Shown: in pieces, positions 1 to 7,936 of the stretch | Numbering within the stretch: the stretch's first letter is position 1 | Layout of the letters: the number at the start of each line of letters is the position of its first letter | Assembly (NCBI RefSeq): GCF_028473745.1 | Contig: NZ_CP101137.1 | Coordinates: forward strand, 558,001 to 622,000 | Length of the DNA stretch: 64,000 nt | Reading direction: 5' to 3' | Source: Streptomyces sp. M92 | GTDB taxonomy: Bacteria > Actinomycetota > Actinomycetes > Streptomycetales > Streptomycetaceae | Made by a program: the position numbers and the translations under genes | The notes under the pieces: generated by a model | Told to the model about the DNA's origin: nothing | Databases searched by the model: none | The model's input: the letters and a program-made list of their open reading frames with translations, nothing else

Positions 1-2
1 CC

Positions 3-1055
3 GTGGCGGCGCTCGGCGTCCTCGCCGCGGTGGTCTGGCTGTGGGGCCAGGTCCGGCCCTTCCGCGACAACCTGGTGCTCGCCGCCGCCACGGGCGCCGG
101 GGCACTGCTCCTCGGCCTGGCGAGCGGCCCGGCCGGGGCCGCCACGCTGTGGCTCGTCGCCGCCGCGGCGGTGGCCACCGCCCTGCCCCTCGGCCGGGCG
201 GCCTTCCGCGCGATCCGGACCGTGGACCTCGCCCGGCTGGCCCGCGAGTCGGCGCGTGCCTCCCAGGCCCAGGCATACGTGCTGACCGGCACGCTCCACC
301 ACGCGCTGGACCTGTACCGCCCGGAGCCGCGCGGATTCACCTCGGCTCTGCTCCGCCCGGACGGGCGGCTGCGCGGGTACACGGCACAGGGTGCGGTGCG
401 GGCCCTGCGGACCCCGGGCCGAGCGTCCGCGGCGGTGCTGCTCCTGCTGGCCGGCGGAGCCGTCCTGACCGCGGGTACGGGTCGGGCGGACGGGACCACG
501 GCCTCGACGTTGTGGATGGCGGGTGCGGCCTGCGTGTATCTCGGCTCCGGCTGGATCGGGGAGACGTGGCGCGGACTGCGCGACGAGCTGACCCTCGCCC
601 CCCTGCTCGGCGAGTGGTGGGGCGGCGCCGCGGCCCGCGCACTGACCTGGCCCGTCCTCGCCGTGGCGGCAGGGACATGCCTGGGCGGCAGCCTGGCCGC
701 CCTGGTGGACCGGCCGGTGCATGGGCGACCGGGGCAGACGGCGTTGCTCGTCGCGGGGACGGTCGTACTGGTGCTGGGCGCGCGGTTCCTGCGCGAGATG
801 AAGACGAACCTGCCGCTGTCGCTGCTGCTCCCGGTCGTCACGCCGTTCGGCGACCTGTCCGGGCTGATGATCGTGGCCTGGCAGTTCGACGGGTTCGTCG
901 CCCTGGTGGCCGGCGTGGCGGTGGTGAACGCCGTCCCGTCGGCGCCCGGCGCGGCGGCGCTCGCCGCCGGCCTGGCGGCCTGCTGCGTCTGGGCGGGCCT
1001 GCGCCGCACGGGCTGGGCGCACCGGGGGCTGCTTCACCGCTTCAGGCGAGCCTGA
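3..1055 (+). CDS. Integral membrane protein, truncated at the left window edge
   Basis: The reading frame is open from the window edge, so the GTG at position 3 is probably internal and the true start lies upstream. The visible 350 residues contain about eight hydrophobic segments rich in Ala, Leu, Val and Gly, separated by short charged loops. A cytoplasmic-looking stretch at about residues 65-135 carries several Arg and a TGTLHHALDLY segment. The C-terminus is basic (LLHRFRRA). I do not recognise a family. The general layout is like the membrane subunit of an ABC-2 type exporter, but the rest of the operon is outside the window, so that is only a guess. The gene is followed by rnpB in the opposite orientation. 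Confidence 0.7.
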   Translation: MAALGVLAAVVWLWGQVRPFRDNLVLAAATGAGALLLGLASGPAGAATLWLVAAAAVATALPLGRAAFRAIRTVDLARLARESARASQAQAYVLTGTLHHALDLYRPEPRGFTSALLRPDGRLRGYTAQGAVRALRTPGRASAAVLLLLAGGAVLTAGTGRADGTTASTLWMAGAACVYLGSGWIGETWRGLRDELTLAPLLGEWWGGAAARALTWPVLAVAAGTCLGGSLAALVDRPVHGRPGQTALLVAGTVVLVLGARFLREMKTNLPLSLLLPVVTPFGDLSGLMIVAWQFDGFVALVAGVAVVNAVPSAPGAAALAAGLAACCVWAGLRRTGWAHRGLLHRFRRA

Positions 1056-1113
1056 ACCACCGGGGCCGCGACGAGCAGGGTGCCGGCGCCGCGCTCGGGG
1101 CGGGGCCAGTGGC

Positions 1114-1525
1114 GGCAGACGAGTCGGGCTGTACGCCGGGTTCTGTTCCGGCGGGTCCTCGCGGGCCCGCCGGCGACGGCCATCCATCTAGGACCGGCGT
1201 TGCCACCGGCCTCCAGCGGTCTACCCGCGGACTCGGGCGGGCAGCCCTCGATCGTCCGCGCAGAGCGCTTTTCACGGCGCTCCTCTTGACCTTGCTCCGG
1301 GTGGGGTTTACCTAGCTGCCCAGGTCGCCCTGGGCACTGGTGGTCTCTTACACCACCGTTTCACCCTTACCGGGGGCCGAAGCCCCCGGCGGTCTGCTTT
1401 CTGTGGCACTGTCCCGCGGGTCACCCCGGGTGGCCGTTAGCCATCACCCTGCCCTGTGGAGCCCGGACGTTCCTCGGGAAGTCCCGCAAGGGACCCCACG
1501 CGGCCGCCCGCCCGGCTCGTCTGCC
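1114..1525 (-). ncRNA. rnpB: RNase P RNA (bacterial type A)
   Basis: This is the catalytic RNA of RNase P, which removes 5' leaders from pre-tRNA. Read on the minus strand it carries the universal core just inside the 5' end (GAGGAACGTCCGGGCTCC, at about 1462-1480) and the usual 3' end GAACCCGGCGTACAGCCCGA. The ends were set by the P1 helix: GGCAGACGAG at the 5' end pairs exactly with CTCGTCTGCC at the 3' end (1516-1525 with 1114-1123). The interior shows the expected conserved AGGTAAACCCC and GGTGAAACGG segments. About 412 nt is normal for actinobacteria. All open frames inside this interval are artefacts. Confidence 0.95.
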
Positions 1526-1622
1526 GTGTCGACCATGGTACCGGGCGGGCGGGTGCGCTGCGGACGGGACCAAACAGGCTCAGACGAACAAGGTGATCGA
1601 AGACTCCTGACGGTCGTCCCGC

Positions 1623-1643
1623 TTGACCCTGCCGCAACGTCAA
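1623..1643 (+). promoter_or_regulatory. Putative MerR operator and promoter
   Basis: An inverted repeat TTGAC-N11-GTCAA sits 16 bp upstream of the merR-type ATG. MerR-family regulators bind such dyads within a stretched promoter spacer, so autoregulation is likely. This is inferred from position and symmetry only. Confidence 0.4.
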
Positions 1644-1659
1644 CGTCTCTACTGAAGCC

Positions 1660-2421
1660 ATGCGGATCGGAGAACTCGCCGACGCCGTCGGCGTCACCAC
1701 GCGGACCGTGCGGCACTACCACCACCAGGGCCTGCTGCCCGAACCGGAGCGGCTGGCCAACGGCTATCGGACGTACACCCTGCGGCACGTCGTCGTGCTG
1801 GCCCGGATCCGGCGGCTGACCGAGCTGGGGCTCGGGCTGGCGGAGGTGCGGGACGTGCTCGCGGACGAGGCCGGGAAGGATCTCACCGAGGTGCTTCGGG
1901 AGCTGGACGCCGATCTGGCGCGGCAGGAGGCGGCGATCCGGGAGCGCCGGACGCGGCTGCGGGCGCTGCTGGAGACGGAGGGCGGGCTGCCGGCCGAGGG
2001 GCCGGTCTCGCCGGAGCTGGCCGAGCTGTTCGCGGGGATGGGGGACGTCTCCGGCTCCCCCATGGCCGTACGGGACCGCGAGGTGCTGGCGCTGCTGGAG
2101 AGCACGGTGGCGCCGGAGGACCGGGAGGGGCTGCTCGCCACGCTGCGGGGTGCGCTGGGGTCGCCGGAGGCGGTGGCGCGGGCGCACGAGGCGTACGCGC
2201 TGCTGGACGAGCTGGCGGACGCCGACGCCGATGATCCTCGGGTGGCGGAGGCGGCCCGGGTGCTCGCCGGGTGCATGCCCGAGGGGCTGGTGCCCGAGGA
2301 GGGGGCGAAGCTCGATTCCGGTCACGCTTTCCTGCGCGCCCTGTACGCCGACTTCGCGCCGGGACAGGCGGAGGCGGTCCGGCTGGCGCTGGAGATCGCC
2401 TCGCGGGGGCGGCGGTCATGA
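1660..2421 (+). CDS. MerR-family transcriptional regulator
   Basis: A 253-residue protein with an N-terminal MerR winged helix (MRIGELADAVGVTTRTVRHY, then HHQGLLPEPERLANGYRTY, residues 1-40), the family's diagnostic helix-turn-helix and wing. A dimerisation coiled coil follows (LTEVLRELDADLARQEAAIRE, about residues 75-100). The remaining 150 residues form an acidic helical effector domain without the clustered Cys or His expected of metal sensors, so a drug or small-molecule ligand is more likely. The stop codon overlaps the ATG of the next gene (ATGA), so the two are probably co-transcribed and the membrane protein downstream is a candidate target or partner. The ATG at 1660 begins exactly at the conserved MRIGELA. 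Confidence 0.88.
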   Translation: MRIGELADAVGVTTRTVRHYHHQGLLPEPERLANGYRTYTLRHVVVLARIRRLTELGLGLAEVRDVLADEAGKDLTEVLRELDADLARQEAAIRERRTRLRALLETEGGLPAEGPVSPELAELFAGMGDVSGSPMAVRDREVLALLESTVAPEDREGLLATLRGALGSPEAVARAHEAYALLDELADADADDPRVAEAARVLAGCMPEGLVPEEGAKLDSGHAFLRALYADFAPGQAEAVRLALEIASRGRRS

Positions 2422-3044
2422 GGGGGCAGGCGTTCGTCACCGCCCCGTACCTCATGGTCCGGCACGAGCTGTGGCTGCTGGTGAGTCTGTGGCTGTGGGC
2501 GGCCCGGCGGACCCACGGGGCGGTGGTCGGCGGGTCCGTCTTCGGGTACGCGCGGGGGCAGGGTGCGATGATGTTCGGGTTCGGGTTCGTGTGCGTGATC
2601 GAGTCCGTGATGATGTCCGTGCTGCTGCGGGACTGGCCGGCCGTGCACCACGTGGTGCTGGTCCTGGACGTGTACACCGTCGTGATCGTGGCCGGGCTGC
2701 ACGCCGCGTCCGTGGTCCGGCCGCACGTCCTGGACCCCGCGGCCGGGTCGCTGCGCATCCGCCGGGCCGTCCACGTCGACGTGCGGATACCGCTCGAGCG
2801 GATCGTGTCCGTACGCCGGGAGCTGCGGACGACGCACGAGCGGGCGGAGGGTGAGCTGGACCTCGCCGTCGGCTCCCAGACGTCCGTGACCATCGAACTC
2901 ACCGAGCCCGTCGTCCACGTCGCCTTCTTCGGGCGGCGGCGCCAGGTCCGCGTCGTGCGCTGTCACGCCGACGACCCGGGGGCGCTCGTCCGGGCCGTCG
3001 ACCAGGCGCGGGAGGGGCGCGCCGGGCGGCACGCCGTACCCTGA
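2418..3044 (+). CDS. Membrane protein of unknown function, coupled to the MerR gene
   Basis: A 208-residue protein starting at an ATG that overlaps the stop of the upstream regulator by 4 bp, which implies translational coupling. The N-terminal half has two to three hydrophobic segments (for example LWLLVSLWLWAA near residue 16, and MMFGFGFVCVIESVMMSVLL near residue 50; another near residue 85). The C-terminal half, from about residue 105, is soluble, mainly predicted beta strand with a PH-like alternation of hydrophobic residues (LRIRRAVHVDVRIPLERIVSV; VTIELTEPVVHVAFFG). I do not recognise a named family. The fused MerR/membrane-protein layout suggests the regulator controls this gene. Confidence 0.75.
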   Translation: MRGQAFVTAPYLMVRHELWLLVSLWLWAARRTHGAVVGGSVFGYARGQGAMMFGFGFVCVIESVMMSVLLRDWPAVHHVVLVLDVYTVVIVAGLHAASVVRPHVLDPAAGSLRIRRAVHVDVRIPLERIVSVRRELRTTHERAEGELDLAVGSQTSVTIELTEPVVHVAFFGRRRQVRVVRCHADDPGALVRAVDQAREGRAGRHAVP

Positions 3045-3079
3045 CCAGGGGCCTTGGAGCTCGATGTGAAGGAGTACGT

Positions 3080-3862
3080 GTGCTTGTCCTGCTGCCGCCG
3101 TCCGAGGGGAAGGCCGCGTCCGGCCGGGGCGCTCCGCTGAAGCCGGAGTCGCTGTCGCTGCCGGGGCTGACCCCCGCCCGGGAGACCGTCCTCGGGGAGC
3201 TGGCCGAGCTGTGCGCCGGGGACGAGGAGAAGGCGCGCGAGGTGCTCGGGCTGAGCGAGGGGCTGCGCGGCGAGGTCGCCAAGAACGCGGAGCTGCGGAC
3301 GGCGGGTGCGCGTCCGGCCGGGGAGATCTACACCGGCGTGCTGTACGACGCCCTGGACCTGGCCTCGCTGGACGCGGCGGCCGGGAAGCGGGCCGCGCGG
3401 TGGCTGCTGGTGTTCTCCGGGCTGTGGGGTGCGCTGCGGGTGAACGACCGGATTCCTTCCTACCGGTGCTCGATGGGCGTGAAGCTGCCGGGGCTCGGGG
3501 CGCTGGGCGCGTACTGGCGGGCGCCGATGGCCGAGGTGCTGCCGGAGGCGGCCGGGGACGGGCTGGTGCTCGACCTGCGTTCGGCGGCGTACGCGGCGGC
3601 GTGGAAGCCGAAGGGGGAGGTGGCCGGGCGGACGGCGACCGTGCGGGTGCTGCACGCGCCGACCCGGAAGGTCGTAAGCCACTTCAACAAGGCGACCAAG
3701 GGCCGGATCGTGCGGAGCCTGCTGACGTCCGGGAGTGCTCCGGAAGGGCCCGCCGAGCTGGTGGAGGCGTTGCGGGACCTCGGGTACGAGGTGGAGGCGG
3801 AGGCGCCCGCGAAGGCGGGGAAGGCGTGGTCGCTGGACGTGCTGGTGGCGGAGATTCACTGA
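3080..3862 (+). CDS. yaaA: YaaA family peroxide-stress / DNA-binding protein
   Basis: A 260-residue cytoplasmic protein of the YaaA (DUF328, UPF0246) family, which in E. coli limits free intracellular iron and oxidative damage during peroxide stress. The signature LPPSEGK at residues 5-11 is present, as are [10 protein letters not shown] and the downstream DRIPSYR...GVKLPGLG block around residues 115-140, and a C-terminal [12 protein letters not shown] near residue 200 that corresponds to the family's conserved basic patch. The GTG at 3080 is preceded by GGAG at 3071 and begins exactly at the conserved [11 protein letters not shown]. It follows the previous gene by 35 bp and may share its transcript. 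Length is normal for the family. Confidence 0.9.
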   Translation: MLVLLPPSEGKAASGRGAPLKPESLSLPGLTPARETVLGELAELCAGDEEKAREVLGLSEGLRGEVAKNAELRTAGARPAGEIYTGVLYDALDLASLDAAAGKRAARWLLVFSGLWGALRVNDRIPSYRCSMGVKLPGLGALGAYWRAPMAEVLPEAAGDGLVLDLRSAAYAAAWKPKGEVAGRTATVRVLHAPTRKVVSHFNKATKGRIVRSLLTSGSAPEGPAELVEALRDLGYEVEAEAPAKAGKAWSLDVLVAEIH

Positions 3863-3877
3863 AGCGACCGGGCGGGT

Positions 3878-3915
3878 GTTGCATGTGTTGCAACGCGCGT
3901 TGCATGGAGTGTTGC
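3878..3915 (+). promoter_or_regulatory. Operator-like cluster of GTTGCA half-sites upstream of eda
   Basis: Four GTTGC(A) half-sites start at 3878, 3887, 3899 and 3911. The middle two form a perfect 16-bp palindrome, TGCAACGCGCGTTGCA, at 3889-3904. The cluster ends about 20 bp before the eda ATG, in promoter or leader position. No regulator gene lies next to it, so the binding protein is unknown. Confidence 0.5.
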
Positions 3916-3934
3916 GCGGCGGCACGATGAGGGC

Positions 3935-4600
3935 ATGAGTTCACCGCTGCCCTCCTCCCCCGCCGCCTCCGCCTCGGTGCTGGACCTCGCCCCCGTCGTA
4001 CCCGTGGTGGTCGTCGACGACCTCGCGGACGCCGTGCCGCTCGCCCGTGCGCTCGTCGCCGGCGGGCTGCCCGCGATCGAGGTGACGCTGCGGACGCCGG
4101 TCGCGCTCGACGCGGTCCGGGCGATCGCCGCCGAGGTGCCGGACGCGGTGGTGGGCGCGGGCACGGTCATCACGGCGCGGCAGGTCGAGGAGGTCGTGGC
4201 GGCCGGGGCCCGGTTCCTGGTCAGCCCGGGGTGGACGGACGCACTGCTGGAGGCGATGCGGGCGTCCGGGGTGCCGTTCCTGCCGGGGGTGTCGACCACG
4301 TCCGAGGTGGTGGCGCTGCTGGAGCGCGGGGTGCGGGAGATGAAGTTCTTCCCGGCCGAGGCCGCGGGCGGCACCGCCTACCTCAAGGCGCTCGCCGCGC
4401 CGCTGCCGCAGGCCCGCTTCTGCCCGACGGGCGGCATCACCCCGGCCTCGGCGCCGGAGTACCTGGCGCTGCCCAACGTGGGGTGTGTCGGGGGCAGCTG
4501 GATGCTTCCCAAGGACGCCGTGGCCGGCCGGGACTGGGAGCGCGTGGCGGCGCTGGCCCGGGCGGCGGCGGGGCTCAGCGCAGGTGGGACGTGTCGTTGA
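3935..4600 (+). CDS. eda: KHG/KDPG aldolase (2-dehydro-3-deoxy-phosphogluconate aldolase)
   Basis: A 221-residue class I aldolase that splits KDPG (or KHG) into pyruvate and glyceraldehyde-3-phosphate (or glyoxylate). The TIM-barrel landmarks are present: PVVVVDD near residue 20, the strand IEVTLRTP with the catalytic Glu at about residue 50, VGAGTV at about 75, and [10 protein letters not shown] with the Schiff-base Lys at about residue 140, followed by the phosphate-binding FCPTGGI. The product acts in sugar-acid catabolism. It is preceded by the GTTGCA operator cluster and is convergent with the RNase H-phosphatase gene, overlapping it by 26 bp at the 3' ends. No Entner-Doudoroff dehydratase gene is nearby, so its role may be in uronate or hydroxyglutarate use. 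Confidence 0.94.
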   Translation: MSSPLPSSPAASASVLDLAPVVPVVVVDDLADAVPLARALVAGGLPAIEVTLRTPVALDAVRAIAAEVPDAVVGAGTVITARQVEEVVAAGARFLVSPGWTDALLEAMRASGVPFLPGVSTTSEVVALLERGVREMKFFPAEAAGGTAYLKALAAPLPQARFCPTGGITPASAPEYLALPNVGCVGGSWMLPKDAVAGRDWERVAALARAAAGLSAGGTCR

Positions 4601-6128
4601 ACAGGCGCACGCTCGCGCCGCCGTCCGCGTAGTACGCCACCGCCGACAGCGACGCCGCCGACAGTTCCATGCGGAACAGGGACTCCGGCGGGGCGCCCAG
4701 GGCGAGGCGGACGAACGTCTTGATCGGCGTGACGTGGGAGACCAGCAGGACCGTGCGGCCCGCGTACGCCGCGACCAGCCTGTCGCGGGTGGCGGCGACC
4801 CGGGCGCCGGTAGCCGCGAAGCTCTCGCCGCCGCCGGTCGGCTCCGCGTCCGGGGAGGACAGCCAGGCGTTCAGGTCGTCGGGGTGGCGCTCGCGCACCT
4901 CGCCGAAGGTCAGCCCCTCCCACGCCCCGAAGTCGGTCTCCCGCAGGCCTTCCTCGACCCGGACCTCCAGACCGAGGCGGGCGGCGACGATGCCGGCGGT
5001 CTCGCGGGTGCGGGCCAGCGGGGAGGCCACGATCGCCTGGACCGTGCCGCGCCGGGCGAGGCTCTCGGCGACCTTCTCGGCCTGTTCGCGGCCGGCGGCC
5101 GACAGGGACGGGTCGCTGCCGCCGCTCCCGGAGAAGCGCTTCAGCGGGGTCAGGGGCGTCTCGCCGTGCCGGAGCAGGACGAAGGTGGCGGGGGCGCCCA
5201 TGTCGGGGGGTCCCCAGCCGGGTGAGGCCACGGTCTTCGCGGCCCGGACGTCGGCGGAGGCGGCGCCTTCGGAAGCGGAGCCGTCCGACGCGGAGACTTC
5301 CGACGCGGCGGCTCCCGACGCGGAACCGTCCGACGCGGCGGCTCCCGACGCGGAACCGTCCGACGCGGAGACTTCCGACGCGGAACCGTCCGACGCGGCG
5401 GCTCCCGACGCGGAGCCGTCCGACGCGGAGCCGTCCGACGCGGCGGCTCCCGGCGCTGCGGAAGTCTCCGGCGCTGCGGAGGCCTCGGCAGCCGGTGCGG
5501 CCGCTCCCGGCGCTGCCGAGGCGACCCCGGGTTCCGACGCCGCCGAGCCGGCGGCTTCGGTGCCCTCCGCGCCGAGGGCGTCCGCGATACCGCCCCGCGA
5601 GCCGCCGCCCACCGAGCCCCGTCCGCCCGCGGAGCGCCCCGCGTCCAGTTCCGCCGTCGACGCCGACGGCGACCACTGCTCGCCGCGCGCCCCCGCGTCC
5701 ATCGCCTCGTTGGCCAGGCGGTCGGCGTGCTGGTTGTCGGCGCGCGGAATCCACTCGTACGTCACCCGCCCGGGCGGGAAGACCCGCGCGGCCTCGGCCG
5801 CCAGCGGCTTCATGTCGGGGTGCTTGATCTTCCAGCGGCCCGACATCTGCTCGACGACCAGCTTGGAGTCCATGCGGACGTGGACGGTCGCGTCCGGGTC
5901 CAGTTCCCGCGCCGCGCGGAGACCGGCCAGCAGGCCCCGGTACTCGGCCACGTTGTTCGTGACGACGCCCAAGTACTCGGCCGCCTCGGCCAGGGTCTGC
6001 CCCGTCGCCGCGTCCAGCACCACCGCGCCGTAGCCCGCGGGCCCCGGGTTGCCCCGCGACCCGCCGTCGGCCTCGACCACGAACTCCCGCACGGGGCCGG
6101 CACCCGCCTCCGTCACCGGATCTGCCAC
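4575..6128 (-). CDS. Bifunctional RNase HI / acid phosphatase with long repetitive linker
   Basis: A 517-residue two-domain enzyme. Residues 1-150 are RNase HI: acidic residues of the active site lie in EADGGSRGNPGP (Asp21), TNNVAEYRG, RMDSKLV and NQHADRLANEA; this domain cuts the RNA strand of RNA-DNA hybrids. Residues about 310-517 are a histidine phosphatase (CobC/phosphoglycerate-mutase fold) with LLRHGETPLT, ASPLARTRETA and the second catalytic His in LVSHVTPIK. This is the architecture of the characterised S. coelicolor SCO2299 protein. Between them lies an unusually long Ala/Ser/Gly/Asp linker (about residues 160-310) built from repeats of the type SDGSASGAAA. It starts at GTG 6128, 12 bp after the zinc-ribbon gene, as the last gene of a three-gene operon with NIF3. 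Confidence 0.93.
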   Translation of the reverse strand: MADPVTEAGAGPVREFVVEADGGSRGNPGPAGYGAVVLDAATGQTLAEAAEYLGVVTNNVAEYRGLLAGLRAARELDPDATVHVRMDSKLVVEQMSGRWKIKHPDMKPLAAEAARVFPPGRVTYEWIPRADNQHADRLANEAMDAGARGEQWSPSASTAELDAGRSAGGRGSVGGGSRGGIADALGAEGTEAAGSAASEPGVASAAPGAAAPAAEASAAPETSAAPGAAASDGSASDGSASGAAASDGSASEVSASDGSASGAAASDGSASGAAASEVSASDGSASEGAASADVRAAKTVASPGWGPPDMGAPATFVLLRHGETPLTPLKRFSGSGGSDPSLSAAGREQAEKVAESLARRGTVQAIVASPLARTRETAGIVAARLGLEVRVEEGLRETDFGAWEGLTFGEVRERHPDDLNAWLSSPDAEPTGGGESFAATGARVAATRDRLVAAYAGRTVLLVSHVTPIKTFVRLALGAPPESLFRMELSAASLSAVAYYADGGASVRLFNDTSHLR

Positions 6129-6140
6129 GAAACCGGCTCC

Positions 6141-6884
6141 CTACAGGCCGGAGTCCGCCGTGCGCACCAGGATGCGGCGGCAGTTCTCGCAGCGTACGAC
6201 CGTGTCGGGCGCCGCCGAGCGGATCTCGCTCAGCTCGGTGATCGCCAGCTCCTGGCGGCAGCCCTGGCAGCTGCGCTGGTACAGCTTGGCCGCGCCGACG
6301 CCGCCCTGCTGCTCGCGCAGCTTGTCGTAGAGCTTCAGCAGGTCGGCGGGGACGGAGGCGGCGACGACCTCGCGCTCCTTGGTCACCGAGGCCGCCTCGG
6401 CGTCCAGTTCGCCGACGGCGGTGTCCCGGCGCGCGGCGGCGTCGTCGAGCTTGCCCTGTACGGAGCCGACCCGCTCGGTCAGCTCGGCGACCCGCTCCTG
6501 CGCGGACTCGCGGCGCTCCATCACCTCCAGGACGACGTCCTCGAGGTCGCCCTGCCGCTTGGCGAGGGAGACGATCTCGCGCTGGAGGTTCTCCAGGTCC
6601 TTCGGGGAGGTGACGGCGCCGGAGTCCAGGCGCTGCTGGTCGCGGACGGCGCGCTGGCGCACCTGGTCCACGTCCTGCTCGGCCTTGGTCTGCTCGCGGG
6701 CGCAGTCGCTCTCCTCGGTCTGCGCGGCCACGAGCAGGTCGCGCAGCTGGGTGTGGTCCTTGGTCAGCGACTCGATCTCGGCGTGCTCGGGCAGGGACCT
6801 GCGCTTGTGCGCGAGCTGCTGGAGCCGGACGTCGAGGGCCTGGACGTCCAGGAGTCGGATCTGGTCGGCGGGCTCGGCTTTCAG
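6141..6884 (-). CDS. Zinc-ribbon coiled-coil protein (C4-type, DUF164 family)
   Basis: A 247-residue protein with a long N-terminal antiparallel coiled coil (about residues 10-190, rich in Arg, Glu, Gln) and a C-terminal four-Cys zinc ribbon: CQGCRQEL near residue 208 and CENCRR near residue 235. Family members resemble Helicobacter HP0958 and are thought to bind RNA or act as chaperones in translation or secretion. No ATG, GTG or TTG occurs in frame near the conserved start of the domain (KAEPADQIRLLDVQ). The only plausible start is CTG at 6884, inside the stop of the NIF3 gene upstream (CTGA), so translation is probably coupled. It is followed 12 bp later by the RNase H fusion. Confidence 0.85.
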   Translation of the reverse strand: MKAEPADQIRLLDVQALDVRLQQLAHKRRSLPEHAEIESLTKDHTQLRDLLVAAQTEESDCAREQTKAEQDVDQVRQRAVRDQQRLDSGAVTSPKDLENLQREIVSLAKRQGDLEDVVLEVMERRESAQERVAELTERVGSVQGKLDDAAARRDTAVGELDAEAASVTKEREVVAASVPADLLKLYDKLREQQGGVGAAKLYQRSCQGCRQELAITELSEIRSAAPDTVVRCENCRRILVRTADSGL

Positions 6885-7738
6885 TTGGGGGCTCCCATTG
6901 CTTCGGAGGTCGGGGCGGACGCCGCGTGGGCGGTCCAGGGGTCGGTGACCGTCTTGGAGACGTGGACCCTCAGGTCCCATCCCTCCCGGTCGGAGATCTC
7001 GTCGAGCTGGGCGGCGGCCAGCTCGCACCAGGGCCACTCGGTGGCCCAGTGCGCCGCGTCGAGCAGCGCGAGGGGACTGTGGGCGCGGGCCTCCGAGACC
7101 GGGTGGTGGCGCAGGTCCGCGGTGAGGAAGGCGTCGGCACCGGCCGCCCGCACGTGGTCGAAGAGGCCGTCGCCGGAACCGCCGCTGACGGCCACCGTGC
7201 GGACGGTGGCCTCCGGGTCGCCGGCGACGCGGATGCCCTGCGCGGTGGCGGGCAGTCGCTCGGCGGCGCGGGCGGCCAGCTCGCGGACGGTCAGCGGGTG
7301 CTCCAGCTCGCACACGCGGCCGAGGCCCCGACGTCCGTCCGGGTCGGCCGGGTCCGGGACCAGGGGCCGTACGACGCGCAGGTCGAGGGCGCCGGCCAGC
7401 GCGTCGGAGACGCCCGGGTCGGCGGTGTCGGCGTTGGTGTGGGCGACGTGCAGGGCGACGTCGTTCTTGATGAGCGTGTGCACCACGCGGCCCTTGAAGG
7501 TGGAGGCCGCGACCGTGGTCGTCCCGCGCAGGTACAGCGGGTGGTGGGTGACGAGCAGGTCGGCGCCCAGCTTCACCGCCTCGTCGGCGATCTCCTGGAC
7601 CGGGTCGACGGCGAACAGGACCCGCAAGACCTCCTGGTCGGGGTCGCCCACGACGGTGCCGACCGCGTCCCAGGACTCGGCCCGCTCGGCGGGCCACAGG
7701 TTCTCCAGCGCGGCGATGACTTCTGACAGACGGGGCAC
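6881..7738 (-). CDS. NIF3-like dinuclear metal-centre protein (DUF34)
   Basis: A 285-residue NIF3/YbgI family protein, which forms a toroidal hexamer with a dinuclear metal site; its reaction is uncertain (GTP cyclohydrolase I type 2 activity has been reported for some members). Metal ligands are visible: LLVTHHPLYLRG near residue 70, HTNADTAD near residue 105, and the C-terminal HWATEWPW region (residue 245). The start was set at GTG 7738, beginning VPRLSEVIAALE, which matches the family's usual N-terminus; open frame further upstream is not conserved. First gene of the NIF3 / zinc-ribbon / RNase H operon, divergent from the gene at 7937. Confidence 0.9.
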   Translation of the reverse strand: MPRLSEVIAALENLWPAERAESWDAVGTVVGDPDQEVLRVLFAVDPVQEIADEAVKLGADLLVTHHPLYLRGTTTVAASTFKGRVVHTLIKNDVALHVAHTNADTADPGVSDALAGALDLRVVRPLVPDPADPDGRRGLGRVCELEHPLTVRELAARAAERLPATAQGIRVAGDPEATVRTVAVSGGSGDGLFDHVRAAGADAFLTADLRHHPVSEARAHSPLALLDAAHWATEWPWCELAAAQLDEISDREGWDLRVHVSKTVTDPWTAHAASAPTSEAMGAPN

Positions 7739-7936
7739 GGGTGCAAGGCTACCTGCCTGTACTGCGCCGTCGTACCCGCGGCGGCCCCCCGGCTCCGCTC
7801 CGGCCGGGCCCAGCACACACCCCGCCCGCCCCTCAGGCGAATCGTTCCTGTGCCACACGTACGTGTGATGCGGACAGTGGCCGGTCCCCCGCCCGTGCGT
7901 ACGAAAACTACCTTCGTCGCCGGAGGTGACCGAACG

